Source: Chitinophaga silvatica (lineage in GTDB: Bacteria; Bacteroidota; Bacteroidia; Chitinophagales; Chitinophagaceae). From it: a stretch of 64,000 nucleotides of DNA. A program made the position numbers and the translations under genes. Below the pieces are notes generated by a model, which had not been told where the DNA came from, ran no database searches, and was given only the letters and a program-made list of their open reading frames with translations. The stretch spans positions 516,340 through 580,339 of the forward strand of contig NZ_QPMM01000006.1 in NCBI RefSeq assembly GCF_003419895.1, given 5' to 3'. How positions within the stretch are numbered: position 1 is the first letter of the stretch; each line of letters begins with the position of its first letter. Below are positions 27,869 through 37,388 of this stretch, piece by piece.

Positions 27869-28408
27869 CTATTGTTTTTTATATTCCTTTAGCTTCTCTT
27901 CTCCCTCCTGATATAAGGATAACTGTATCCGCCGCCGATCTTTATCCTTCAATCTATAATCTATAGAGGTTTGTGATAATAATTTTTTCTCTTCAAAAAA
28001 TTCCTCCCTTTTATATATGATACTCGCTGGATTAGTTGCCCAATCACTTAACTCCATAGTGGCATAAATCAACTGATTATGTAAGTAGTAATACTTCCGG
28101 ATCAAATATCCCGACATATTATCTGCCACCTGAAGAAAGTATACATTCCCATTTCGATCTGTGAATGATTTGGTGCTGCTGCCACCAACAATAGAATCGG
28201 TGAGAGTTTCAGTAAAAGTTGTAATTACTCCATCTGAAATACCTCGTATATAAAAATCCTTCTCATACTTACTCTTTGATCCGCTATAATGATCATACAA
28301 ACTATCTATGTGTTTTACATATGCACTAATATTAGGATAACAATTATTATTTAGTTGGCCAATAGCTGGTAAATAAAATAATAACGAACAAATGAAAAAG
28401 TATTTCAT
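27869..28408 (-). CDS. Exported hypothetical protein
   Basis: Not recognised. The ATG at 28408 is preferred because the product then begins with a good signal peptide (MKYFFICSLLFYLPAIGQ); the frame is open up to an ATG at 28426. The mature part of about 160 aa contains aromatic and charged residues (DSLYDHYSGSKSKYEKDFYIRG; YYYLHNQLIYATMELSDW) and ends with a highly charged helix (KREEFFEEKKLL, EGEEKLKEYKKQ). Probably periplasmic. It is a single gene converging on the SRPBCC gene and divergent from the Crp-type regulator. Confidence 0.7.
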   Translation of the reverse strand: MKYFFICSLLFYLPAIGQLNNNCYPNISAYVKHIDSLYDHYSGSKSKYEKDFYIRGISDGVITTFTETLTDSIVGGSSTKSFTDRNGNVYFLQVADNMSGYLIRKYYYLHNQLIYATMELSDWATNPASIIYKREEFFEEKKLLSQTSIDYRLKDKDRRRIQLSLYQEGEEKLKEYKKQ

Positions 28409-28538
28409 AAGGTGGGGATTCATCATTTCTATGAATATAAATATTATTTATTTTCTTTTATTATTTTATTGAGAACTTTACTCCCGTGCAAAAAGAACTT
28501 AAACGAGTAGTAATATCTACATTTCGTAACTTACATAT

Positions 28539-29117
28539 ATGTTCGATCAATTAATAACCCGTTTGCCGCATCTAAAGGAAATTCTTGCCAAGTACGCTGA
28601 TATTGCTGAGCCAATCACGGTTCCTGCAAGAACGATATTACTGCGTGAAGGAGAAGTTTCCAAACGTTCTTTTTTTATTGAAAAGGGATGTCTAAGGGTT
28701 TGGTTTAACAATAACGGAAAAGACGTTACTTGTCAGTTTATGTTCGAAGGACAGGTTGTTTCCTCTGCCGATAGTTTCAAGCGAAATATACCCAGTACCT
28801 TCACTATCGAAGCAATCGAACCTTCAATAGTGCATGTACTGCATAAAAGGGATTATGAAGCAATGATGAATGAGCTGAGTCATGATAATACGTTCTTACA
28901 GGAGTTGGTGGAAATAATCTTTGACCGGCAGGTTTATTATATGCGTGAATTTGTTTCTTTTATTCGTGATACTCCCCAAGAGCGGTATCTTAACTTATTG
29001 CGTGAAAGGCCTCATATTGCTCAACGGGTTCCTCAACACTATATTGCTTCCTACCTTGGAATTACCCCGGTTCACCTCAGCCGGATACGTAATAAAGTAG
29101 CCAAAGAAAATTCTTAA
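28539..29117 (+). CDS. Crp/Fnr family transcriptional regulator
   Basis: A 192-aa regulator with an N-terminal cyclic-nucleotide-binding-like beta-roll (about 20-115: VPARTILLREGEVSKRSFFIEKGCLRVWF) and a C-terminal helix-turn-helix (about 155-190: HYIASYLGITPVHLSRIRNKV). The beta-roll lacks the full Arg-Ser cAMP pocket pattern and no Fe-S cysteines are visible, so the ligand is unknown, as is usual for this Bacteroidota group. The oxidoreductase gene 57 bases downstream on the same strand is the most likely co-transcribed gene or target. Confidence 0.9.
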   Translation: MFDQLITRLPHLKEILAKYADIAEPITVPARTILLREGEVSKRSFFIEKGCLRVWFNNNGKDVTCQFMFEGQVVSSADSFKRNIPSTFTIEAIEPSIVHVLHKRDYEAMMNELSHDNTFLQELVEIIFDRQVYYMREFVSFIRDTPQERYLNLLRERPHIAQRVPQHYIASYLGITPVHLSRIRNKVAKENS

Positions 29118-29174
29118 CAAATGTTATTGCCCACGGAGCTGCTGTAAAGGAACTTTGTCTAAAACAAAAAAGAC

Positions 29175-30125
29175 ATGAAAGCAGCCGTAATAAATAATTT
29201 CGGAGAAGTACCAGGGTATATCGACTTCCAAAACCCAGAACCAGAAGCAGAACAGATTCTTATAAAAGTAAAAGCAGCTGTGCTTGAAAATTTCGATAAA
29301 GGAACAGCTTCTGGTAAACACTATTCCAGCCATCAGCTTTTTCCTTCATTTCCGGCTATTGTTGGCTCAGATGGAGTTGGTGAAACGCCCGATGGTAGAC
29401 TTGTAATATTTCGGGATATTAAACCCCCATATGGTGCCTATGCCGAACAAGCTATTGCTTCGCAGATCATAGAAGTGCCCGGGAATATTGATGCGGCAAA
29501 AGCTACAGCTATTCCATCTGCCGCGCTGACTTCATTATTGCCTCTAAAATATTCTGCTAAACTACAGGCTGGTGAAACAGTGCTTATAAATGGTGCCACC
29601 GGAGTTTCAGGCAGAATTGCCGTTCAGATAGCTAAATTATTAGGGGCTGGCCGCATCATAGCTACAGGCAGAAATAAAGAATCCCTTAAAGTAGTTCAAC
29701 AATTAGGTGCCGACGTTATTATAGATCTTAATCAGGATAAGGATCTACTAACCCAGGCGTTTAAAGAAGCCGCCCCTGATGTTGTTTTGGATTTCATATG
29801 GGGTACAGCTGCTGAGCTATTGGTTAAATCCTTTATTCCTACAGAAGCAGGTTTTGCAAAGAAAACTATCCGTTACGTACAAATAGGCACGAAGGCCGGA
29901 TTGGATATTTCATTACCTGGAACTGCACTTCGTACATCCGGTTTACAATTAATGGGAATTGGACAAATTGCTCCGGAAGCATTAATGACCGAACTAAATT
30001 GTATCTGGAATTGGATTCTGGAAGATAAACTATATATGGAGATCGAAGAAGTGCCACTTTCTAAAATAGCAGAAGCCTGGCAACGAGAAGATCTGGCAGG
30101 TAAAAGATTAGTAATAGTTCCCTGA
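29175..30125 (+). CDS. Zinc-free MDR-superfamily quinone/alkenal-type oxidoreductase
   Basis: NAD(P)H-dependent reductase of the medium-chain dehydrogenase superfamily, 316 aa. The GroES-like N-domain covers about 1-110 and the Rossmann domain starts near 135 (LINGATGVSGRIAVQIAKLLGAGRIIATGRN). The catalytic-zinc G-H-E motif of alcohol dehydrogenases is absent (VGSDGVG instead), as in quinone oxidoreductase-like enzymes. The substrate is unknown. It follows the Crp-type regulator with 57 bases between and ends at a strong terminator. Confidence 0.9.
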   Translation: MKAAVINNFGEVPGYIDFQNPEPEAEQILIKVKAAVLENFDKGTASGKHYSSHQLFPSFPAIVGSDGVGETPDGRLVIFRDIKPPYGAYAEQAIASQIIEVPGNIDAAKATAIPSAALTSLLPLKYSAKLQAGETVLINGATGVSGRIAVQIAKLLGAGRIIATGRNKESLKVVQQLGADVIIDLNQDKDLLTQAFKEAAPDVVLDFIWGTAAELLVKSFIPTEAGFAKKTIRYVQIGTKAGLDISLPGTALRTSGLQLMGIGQIAPEALMTELNCIWNWILEDKLYMEIEEVPLSKIAEAWQREDLAGKRLVIVP

Positions 30126-30147
30126 TATTGTAAAATATACACTTAGT

Positions 30148-30185
30148 TCCCCAATCCAGAATGTAACTGGATTGGGGATTTTTAT
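30148..30185 (+). terminator. Terminator after the oxidoreductase gene
   Basis: Perfect 12-bp stem 30148-30159 with 30167-30178, seven-base loop, tail TTTTTATTT. Confidence 0.9.
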
Positions 30186-30334
30186 TTAAAAAAAATTAAA
30201 ATCTTTTAATAAAAAGAGCTTTAAAAAACCTGAAAATCATTTAAAAGAATTCTTATTTTCCGCAGACAAAGTAGGGGCAATGTTAAGTCAATGCTATTTT
30301 TTAAAAATTGCAATATTCTGATTGCCTTCTCAAC

Positions 30335-30342
30335 TATTTTTG
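30335..30342 (+). promoter_or_regulatory. -7 box for the second ECF sigma gene
   Basis: Perfect TATTTTTG, 10 bases before ATG 30353. Upstream TTG triplets (30308, 30322) are not at ideal spacing. Confidence 0.5.
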
Positions 30343-30352
30343 TTCATCCCGT

Positions 30353-30910
30353 ATGATGCAACACATTTCCAATATCCCTTCATTGGATCGCTTAAAAGAG
30401 GGCGATTTCAAAGTATTTGAAATGATTTTCAATACTTACTGGGAAGAACTATATTCCTACGCTGCTAAAGTTCTCAACAGCCAGGCCGATGCGCAGGATC
30501 TTGTACAGGAGCTGTTTACAAGCCTTTGGGAAAGAAGGGAATCGCTTACTATTCAAACTGAAATCCGATACTACCTCTTCTCTGCAATTAGGAAACTTAT
30601 TTTACGAAAGTTCAGAGATGAAGGCCTGAAAGAAAAACATCTGGAGAAATTTGTGGAGTATAGTGAATTGAGAAGCACCTTGTCTCATATTAAGATAGAA
30701 AGTAAAGATATCCTCAAACATATACACAACGATCTAAAGCAACTCCCCGAAAAAGAACGACAGGTATTTCAAATGTATCATTTCGAAGAACTGAGCATCC
30801 GTGAAATCGCTTACCGTAGCGGCACTGCCGAACAAACAGTGCGAAATCAGCTTGGTAATGCCTATAAAAAAGCCCGCCCTTTATTACATCGTTTACTCAC
30901 CTTATTATAG
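30353..30910 (+). CDS. ECF RNA polymerase sigma-70 factor
   Basis: Second ECF sigma factor of the window. Region 2: LKEGDFKVFEMIFNTYWEELYSYAAKVL, then ADAQDLVQELFTSLWERRES. Region 4: LPEKERQVFQMYHFEELSIREIAYRSGTAEQTVRNQLGNAYKKA. The frame is open from 30308, but that start would lie before the -7 box at 30335-30342; ATG 30353 (or the adjacent 30356) fits both the promoter and family length. It is followed by FecR, SusC and SusD genes, so it should control this nutrient-uptake locus. Confidence 0.92.
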   Translation: MMQHISNIPSLDRLKEGDFKVFEMIFNTYWEELYSYAAKVLNSQADAQDLVQELFTSLWERRESLTIQTEIRYYLFSAIRKLILRKFRDEGLKEKHLEKFVEYSELRSTLSHIKIESKDILKHIHNDLKQLPEKERQVFQMYHFEELSIREIAYRSGTAEQTVRNQLGNAYKKARPLLHRLLTLL

Positions 30911-31005
30911 CAATCTTATCAAGCTATATTACCAGAATGTTAATTACCTCCTTCCAATAGTTAAAAATGTTGTGTTGTGAAACCTATCCTTAAACACACT
31001 GAAAT

Positions 31006-31947
31006 TTGGAAGAAAAGAAACACTCTCAACGCTTTGAAGATGCGTCAGAAAATTTCCTGAACGACTGGATCGATCATCTTGCCAATTCAAACCCTTTTCC
31101 AGGTGAAATGCCTGCTGGAAAGGAAAAGGAACAACTGAGAAAACAGATGTTGATGGAAATTAAACGTCGTACCGGTTTACCTGTTCATCGCCAATCAAAG
31201 TCGATTTTGGGATGGTCAATTGCTGCTACCATTTTAGTGCTTATATCTTTAGGCGGCTTGCAAATTCTTTTACAGAGAAAACCAATTCAGTATGTCAGAT
31301 TAACTACGGCAACTGGTGAACGAAAATTGATTACGTTACCAGATCACAGCTCTGTATGGTTGGGCCCCGCTTCAAGTATTGAATATGCTGAGAAGTTTGC
31401 TGCAAACAGAGAAGTGAAACTAGTATATGGAGAAGCCTTTTTTGATGTCAGTAAAGATGATGATCATCCTTTTAATGTAATGGTAGATAGTTTGAAGGTT
31501 GATGTATTAGGAACTTCTTTCAATATACAGGCATTTAAAAAACACGACATAATTACTATTGGTGTAAGTACCGGTAAAGTGAGGGTTGGCACACATTCCA
31601 AGGTATTTGGCTATTTAACGGCAAAGGATCAGATACAAATCCTAAAAGATGATTATTCTTTTAATATTCACTCAATGCCTTCTTTGGAAGTAGATGGATT
31701 ACGTAATAATCGTATCAACTTCGAAGACATGCCATTAACGGATGTACTGTCTATGCTCGAAAGTTATTACCCTATTACCTTTCAGAGTAAAGACACGACA
31801 GACATTCGTATCAGTGGCTCTTTCAGCATGAAACTACAACCAAATCAAGTAGTGAAAGTATTACAACAACTTGTTGAAAAGCAAGTCGACATACAAGAGA
31901 TGCAGCCTGGAATCTATACTGTTCGATTATCTATTAATAAAAATTAA
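31006..31947 (+). CDS. FecR-type anti-sigma factor
   Basis: Inner-membrane partner of the preceding ECF sigma factor. The frame opens two codons before a TTG at 31006 and has no ATG until residue 35, so TTG is the likely start. The cytosolic N-part (1-66) is charged. The membrane helix is at about 67-88. The FecR domain follows (RKLITLPDHSSVWLGPASSIEYAEKF; VLGTSFNIQAFK), then a DUF4974 domain (EDMPLTDVLSMLESYYPITF..SGSFSM). It ends 12 bases before the SusC-type receptor start. Confidence 0.9.
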   Translation: MEEKKHSQRFEDASENFLNDWIDHLANSNPFPGEMPAGKEKEQLRKQMLMEIKRRTGLPVHRQSKSILGWSIAATILVLISLGGLQILLQRKPIQYVRLTTATGERKLITLPDHSSVWLGPASSIEYAEKFAANREVKLVYGEAFFDVSKDDDHPFNVMVDSLKVDVLGTSFNIQAFKKHDIITIGVSTGKVRVGTHSKVFGYLTAKDQIQILKDDYSFNIHSMPSLEVDGLRNNRINFEDMPLTDVLSMLESYYPITFQSKDTTDIRISGSFSMKLQPNQVVKVLQQLVEKQVDIQEMQPGIYTVRLSINKN

Positions 31948-31959
31948 CCTGGCCTAAAT

Positions 31960-34900
31960 ATGAATTTACATTTCCGCAAAACGGGTACAAAACTACTTTG
32001 TACCGGGGGGCTCTATGTCCTTATGTTTCTTGGTGCTACCGGCCATGCCTCGGCACAACAACAGCGCGTAATCGTGCAGGAATTCCACGTTAAGGAAGGC
32101 TCTTTATCCGATGCCTTACAGCAACTTCGTAAAGTTGCCGGTATCGATATTGTATATCAGGCTTCCTCTCTCCAACAGGTAAGAGTTCAGCAACTCGACA
32201 TCGCCAAACAATCGGTGGAAGAAGTGCTCAAACAATTACTGAAAGGAACTGGCTATCAATTCGTGCTCAACGAAGGAGTGATAGTTATTAAGAAGGAAAA
32301 AGCTACTGTAAACATTGCCGGTACTGTTACCGAAAAAAGTGCAGGTGCTCCTTTACCAGGCGTAAGTGTACAGGTGAAAGGGACTACTACCGGCACGGTT
32401 ACCGGAACAAACGGACGTTTCACACTGGCTGCCGATCCGGCAACAGATACATTGTTATTAAGCTTTATGGGCTTTAAAACTGAAAAGGTCGCGTTAAATG
32501 GCCGTACCTCTTTCAGTATTTCAATGGAAGGAAATGTTAGTAACCTGAATAGCGTGGTAGTAGTAGGTTATGGCCAAACTACCAAAAGCGATCTGACAGG
32601 TTCTATTTCTCACGTTTCCGCTGAAAACTTTAACAGCGGTGTATTTAACTCTCCCGAACAATTACTGCAGGGAAAGGTTCCCGGATTAAATGTCACCCGC
32701 AGCGGTGACCCAAATGCTACTCCCGGCATCACTTTAAGGGGCCCTTCTACTTTCAGAGGTGGAGAAGCACAACAACCTTTTTATGTGATTGACGGAGTGC
32801 CTGGTGCCTCTATCCAACTGGTTTCTCCGGCCGATATCGTATCGATGGATGTATTGAAAGATGCTGCTTCTACTGCTATTTACGGAGCCCGTGCTGCAAA
32901 TGGGGTAATCATGATCACTACCCGCCATGCAAAATCAGGTCAAAGCTGGTTAAGTTATAGTGGGTATGGTGCTGTAGAAAATGTTTCAAGACGTATTGAA
33001 ATGCTCACCGGCGATGAACTGCGTACATTCTTAAAAGATAATGGTAATGTACTGGCGCCAACAGATGAAGATAATGCCAATACCGACTGGCAAAAAGAAG
33101 TAACCCGTCAAGGTGTTTCTCATAACCATAATATCTCCTTTGGGGGTGGTAACGGTAAAACTGTATTTGATGGAAGTGTAAACTACCTCAAAAACCAGGG
33201 TATCATGAAAGGCTCTGATCTCGAACGCTTAAACGTACGTGCAAATCTCGAACAAACGGCCTTTAATGATCGCCTGAAACTGAATCTGGGTATTAGTAAC
33301 AGCGTATCTACCCAGAATAGAATTCCAGATCTGGTATTCCAGAATATGCTTACTTATCTGCCTACCAGTAATGTATATAATGCAGATGGAAGTTTTAAGG
33401 AAGACTGGACCCGTACCCGTAACTATTTAAATCCTGTATCTCTGATTGTAAATAACAGTGATCTTACGAAAACCAAAACAATGTTGGGTGTAGCCCGTGC
33501 AGAACTGAAACTGCTGGAAGGACTAACCTACACTGCAAACTTATCTTTACAGGACGAACAAATAAACAGGGATAGGTATTATGGCCGTAAATCCGGAATA
33601 GCACAGGGGTTGAATGGTGTTGCTACCAGAAGTGCATTTACCAATACACGTAAATTACTGGAAACATATTTAAACTATGATAAACGTTTCGGAGAGCATG
33701 ATTTGAAATTGCTGGCTGGTTACTCTTGGCAGGAAGACCGTAAAGGTGATGGTTTCCAGACTTCTAATCAGAACTTCGTTTCGGATGCAACAAAGGGTGA
33801 TAATTTAGGTCTTGCCAGTGCACCAGGTGGGGTTGTTCCAAATTTCGGTACAACAAGAATTCAAACTTTACGCTTCATCTCTTTCTATGGTAGAGCTAAT
33901 TATGCCTTCAGAGAGAAATATCTATTGCAGGCTTCATTACGTCAGGATGGTTCTTCTGCATTTGGAGCAAATAATCGCTGGGCTTTATTCCCTGCTTTCT
34001 CCGGTGCCTGGAAGGTAACGAAAGAACCTTTTATGCAAAATGTAAGATGGATAGATGACCTGAAACTCCGCATAGGTTATGGAGCAACTGGTAACTCCCT
34101 TGGATTCGATCCATTAATCGCCATCATGCGTTACGACTTGTTTGGTAAGTTTTACTACAACGGACAAATCCTAAGCAGCGTTTCTCCTGTACAAAATGAA
34201 AACCCTAACCTGAAATGGGAAAGTACTGCAATGACTAATGTGGGGGTAGATCTGACCGTTCTTCGCGGTAAGCTGAGCTTTACAGTAGATGTTTATAATA
34301 AAATGACTTCTGACCTTATTTATCAATATAATATTCCTGCATCTGCAAGCATGGGTAGTGTTGTATCTACGTTGTACGCAAATGTTGGAAAAATGAAAAA
34401 TCAAGGTATCGAATTACAAGTAAATGCTACTCCTCTTCAGCGTGGTAAATTCACCTGGAGTACCAGCGCCAACCTGGCACATAACAAAAATGAAATAGTT
34501 TCTTTGTCTAACAGCATCTTCAAAGTACCATATATCGAAACAGCTGATCTGGGAGGCCGTGGACAAAGTGGTAACTATTCACAGCGATTACTTGAAGGAA
34601 TGCCTTTAGGAACATTCTATACATTGCAATTTGCCGGAAAAGATAAGAATGGAAGATCACAGTTCTACAAACCAGATGGTACTTTAACCAGTGAATATAA
34701 TAGCAGCTATCTTGTTCAGACTGGTAATGCCCAACCTAAATTATTATATGGCTGGAGCAACACCTTGACCTATGGCAATATCGACCTGACATTCTTCCTG
34801 CGTGGTGTGTATGGAAGCCATATTTTGAATGCTACCCTTGCTAACCTTAATGCACCATATGGTTCTACTGCTACCAACCTGCCTAAGTTCTCATTAAATG

Positions 34901-35184
34901 AATCTGCAAAAGATGACAGAGCTTATTTCTTAAGTGACAGGTATATAGAGAGTGGTTCTTATTTAAGGCTCGACAATACAACAATTGGATATAATGTACC
35001 AATGAAGAATCAGTTTGTGAAAAAGATCCGTCTATACGTTTCTGCCAACAATCTGTTTGTCATCACTAAATATAGGGGTATAGATCCTGAAATTGAGATG
35101 GGTGGACTTACACCGGGAATCGATAATAACAATTTTTATCCAAAGACCCGTTCATTCCTCTTAGGATTAAATGCATCTTTCTAA
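31960..35184 (+). CDS. SusC-family TonB-dependent outer-membrane transporter with STN domain
   Basis: Outer-membrane importer of 1074 aa, the channel half of a SusC/SusD pair. A signal peptide ends near HASAQQQ. STN domain at about 35-115 (LSDALQQLRKVAGIDIVYQASS), carboxypeptidase-regulatory domain at about 118-205 (GTVTEKSAGAPLPGVSVQVKG), SusC linker (SVVVVGYGQTTKSDLTGSIS), and plug with YVIDGVPG and DAASTAIYGARAANGVIMITT. The barrel follows, ending in Phe. The STN domain should signal to the FecR upstream. The substrate is probably a glycan or peptide oligomer; no degrading enzyme is encoded nearby. Confidence 0.96.
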   Translation: MNLHFRKTGTKLLCTGGLYVLMFLGATGHASAQQQRVIVQEFHVKEGSLSDALQQLRKVAGIDIVYQASSLQQVRVQQLDIAKQSVEEVLKQLLKGTGYQFVLNEGVIVIKKEKATVNIAGTVTEKSAGAPLPGVSVQVKGTTTGTVTGTNGRFTLAADPATDTLLLSFMGFKTEKVALNGRTSFSISMEGNVSNLNSVVVVGYGQTTKSDLTGSISHVSAENFNSGVFNSPEQLLQGKVPGLNVTRSGDPNATPGITLRGPSTFRGGEAQQPFYVIDGVPGASIQLVSPADIVSMDVLKDAASTAIYGARAANGVIMITTRHAKSGQSWLSYSGYGAVENVSRRIEMLTGDELRTFLKDNGNVLAPTDEDNANTDWQKEVTRQGVSHNHNISFGGGNGKTVFDGSVNYLKNQGIMKGSDLERLNVRANLEQTAFNDRLKLNLGISNSVSTQNRIPDLVFQNMLTYLPTSNVYNADGSFKEDWTRTRNYLNPVSLIVNNSDLTKTKTMLGVARAELKLLEGLTYTANLSLQDEQINRDRYYGRKSGIAQGLNGVATRSAFTNTRKLLETYLNYDKRFGEHDLKLLAGYSWQEDRKGDGFQTSNQNFVSDATKGDNLGLASAPGGVVPNFGTTRIQTLRFISFYGRANYAFREKYLLQASLRQDGSSAFGANNRWALFPAFSGAWKVTKEPFMQNVRWIDDLKLRIGYGATGNSLGFDPLIAIMRYDLFGKFYYNGQILSSVSPVQNENPNLKWESTAMTNVGVDLTVLRGKLSFTVDVYNKMTSDLIYQYNIPASASMGSVVSTLYANVGKMKNQGIELQVNATPLQRGKFTWSTSANLAHNKNEIVSLSNSIFKVPYIETADLGGRGQSGNYSQRLLEGMPLGTFYTLQFAGKDKNGRSQFYKPDGTLTSEYNSSYLVQTGNAQPKLLYGWSNTLTYGNIDLTFFLRGVYGSHILNATLANLNAPYGSTATNLPKFSLNESAKDDRAYFLSDRYIESGSYLRLDNTTIGYNVPMKNQFVKKIRLYVSANNLFVITKYRGIDPEIEMGGLTPGIDNNNFYPKTRSFLLGLNASF

Positions 35185-35206
35185 CAGCATAATAAGAGAT
35201 ATCAGT

Positions 35207-36805
35207 ATGAAAAAGATTTTATTATATAGCTCATTATATACAGCGATTTTGCTCTCGGCATGTACCAAACTGGATGTAAAAGTCGAGTCTGAATACGTTG
35301 ATGCAAACTTCCCTACTACAGCAGATGGATTTGTTGCTGCAGCAGGTCCTATTTATTCTCAATTGGCTACCGCTTATGCAGTTGATTACTGGCGGTTGCA
35401 GGAATTGTCGACCGATGAAGCCATTATCCCGGCACGTGACGGAAACTATGATGATGGTGGTCAATATAGGTTCTTACATCTACATACCTATACGAAGGAT
35501 CATCCTACTGTAAGGAGTGTCTGGCAATGGGGATACGGTGGAATTAACGCCTGTAACCGTGTTTATGAAATGTTTGATGCCGCTCAGAATATTGCAGGTA
35601 AAGAAACTTCTAAGGCCGAGATCAGAACAATGCGTGCATTGTATTACTATTTTATGATGGATTTGTTTGCCAATATTCCACTCAGTACAAAATTCAAAGG
35701 TGCTGAATTACCTAAACAGGCAAGAAGAGCAGAGATCTTTGCATTCATAGAAAAAGAATTGAAGGAAGTAATACCAATGTTAAGTGATAAAACAGGACAG
35801 ATCACTTATTCCAGGCCTACAAAGTGGCTGGCATTCGCTATACTGCAAAAGATGTATCTGAATGCCCAGGTGTATATTAATAAACCAATGTATACAGAAT
35901 CTGCTGCAATGGGCGATAGTATTCTTATTGGAAATAAATATAGCCTGACCAGTGATTATGTTTCCATTTTCGCTCCGGATAATGGTCCTCAGATTACTGA
36001 AACAATATTTGCGATTCCTTATGATGCCAATTCTATTGAAGGAAATCAATTTTCTCGTTTTGGGCTGCATACCGGATTGCAAGCTAAATATAGCCTGCCA
36101 TTCCGCCCAAGTATTGCAATGAGCACCATTAAATCTTTTTACGAGAAATTTAATTTGCAGAATGATGTTCGTAACAATACCTGGTTAGCTGGTAAACAGT
36201 TTAATTTTGATGGAACACCAATCTACATTACCACTACAAATAAAGGCCTGGACGATACCTATAATGGTCCGGATCCCGGTGCTTCTATCAAATGGCAATT
36301 AGAATTTACCCCTGAAATGCCTTTGAAGAAAGTAGAAACAATGGATGTGGGTAACGATGAATTAGGAAAAGCCAGAGGCGTTCGCAGCATTAAATATTAT
36401 CCCGACAAAAACACCAATCCAAGTACCCGTAATTCCAATAACGACGTACCAGTGTTCCGCCTTGCTGACGTAATACTAATGAAGGCTGAAGCTATTCTAC
36501 GTGGTGCTACTCCTACAACTGTAAACGGTGAGTTACAAACAGCAGCAGTATTGGTAAGTAAAATTCGTACCCGTGCTAAAGCCGCACCAGTTAGTAGTAT
36601 TTCATTGGATGAATTATTGGAAGAAAGAGCCCGTGAAATGGCTTGGGAAGCATGGAGAAGAAATGACTTGATTCGTTTTGGAAAATATGAGGATAAATGG
36701 GGCTTTAAAACGGATAATGATACACGTAAACAAATCTATCCTATTCCTGCCAACGAAATTACTTTAAATACAAATCTCGTTCAGAATCCTGGATATACTA
36801 ACTAG
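35207..36805 (+). CDS. SusD/RagB-family nutrient-binding lipoprotein
   Basis: Surface lipoprotein that caps the SusC channel and binds the substrate. ATG 35207 gives a lipoprotein signal (MKKILLYSSLYTAILLSAC-T), so it is preferred to 35171, which overlaps SusC. The family pattern is clear: WGYGGINACNRVYEMFD, EIRTMRALYYYFMMDLFANIP, PTKWLAFAILQKMYLNAQVY, then FRLADVILMKAEAILRG and LLEERAREMAWEAWRRNDLIRFGKY. A terminator follows at 36835. No glycoside hydrolase, peptidase or SusE/F-like gene follows, so this is a minimal locus. Confidence 0.95.
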   Translation: MKKILLYSSLYTAILLSACTKLDVKVESEYVDANFPTTADGFVAAAGPIYSQLATAYAVDYWRLQELSTDEAIIPARDGNYDDGGQYRFLHLHTYTKDHPTVRSVWQWGYGGINACNRVYEMFDAAQNIAGKETSKAEIRTMRALYYYFMMDLFANIPLSTKFKGAELPKQARRAEIFAFIEKELKEVIPMLSDKTGQITYSRPTKWLAFAILQKMYLNAQVYINKPMYTESAAMGDSILIGNKYSLTSDYVSIFAPDNGPQITETIFAIPYDANSIEGNQFSRFGLHTGLQAKYSLPFRPSIAMSTIKSFYEKFNLQNDVRNNTWLAGKQFNFDGTPIYITTTNKGLDDTYNGPDPGASIKWQLEFTPEMPLKKVETMDVGNDELGKARGVRSIKYYPDKNTNPSTRNSNNDVPVFRLADVILMKAEAILRGATPTTVNGELQTAAVLVSKIRTRAKAAPVSSISLDELLEERAREMAWEAWRRNDLIRFGKYEDKWGFKTDNDTRKQIYPIPANEITLNTNLVQNPGYTN

Positions 36806-36834
36806 TAGTTGGGCATTCTGATAGTTATAAAGAG

Positions 36835-36860
36835 CCGGTCTATTTTAGACCGGTTTTTTT
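36835..36860 (+). terminator. Terminator of the sigma-FecR-SusCD locus
   Basis: Perfect 8-bp stem 36835-36842 with 36846-36853 (CCGGTCTA/TAGACCGG), three-base loop, seven T. Confidence 0.9.
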
Positions 36861-36966
36861 GTGCTTTTCGTAAAAGTATTTAATGATAACGAATCGTCTT
36901 AAGGGATTGACATTAATCATTCATGACTATGACCTCTGAAAGGAATTTCCAAAAGCTAGTAATTCA

Positions 36967-37179
36967 TCATTGAGGATATTTATGTGTTATTTTAGTCTTT
37001 TTTAATAAATTATTGGTTCTGAGCATTTGAGTGAAAAGTTTTAATTTCTCAATGTCAGAACGATATATATCTTTTTTAAGCCGCTCCATTTCAGAACTGA
37101 AATCGAACACAGCCTCTGTGCCTTTTTGAATAAATTTATGTTTGTCAGGCATACTTAATTGTACTTTATAAAAATCCAT
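36967..37179 (-). CDS. Small charged hypothetical protein
   Basis: A 70-aa frame, not recognised. The product is rich in Lys and Asp/Glu and looks helical (FSSEMERLKKDIYRSDIEKLKLFTQMLRTNNLLKK). It has no signal peptide or cysteines. It lies alone between the SusCD terminator and a divergent SUKH-family gene. It is AT-rich and short, so it may be spurious, but the ATG and helical pattern make a real small protein plausible. Confidence 0.45.
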   Translation of the reverse strand: MDFYKVQLSMPDKHKFIQKGTEAVFDFSSEMERLKKDIYRSDIEKLKLFTQMLRTNNLLKKTKITHKYPQ

Positions 37180-37388
37180 TAATATTCCCTTTTTGAATTA
37201 AAAGACTAAGAAAGATAACACTTTTTGAACTCGAGATCGTGCTACAGACTAAGTGATATCTATTTTAAGATCAGAAAAATAGCAACTTTTTTTAAGCAGA
37301 CAATATCTTCTGCTTTAACGATTTACAAGAAAAAATACTTAAATTTATCTAATATGATTTTCTGATCACTGGATTAAAATATCAACCA

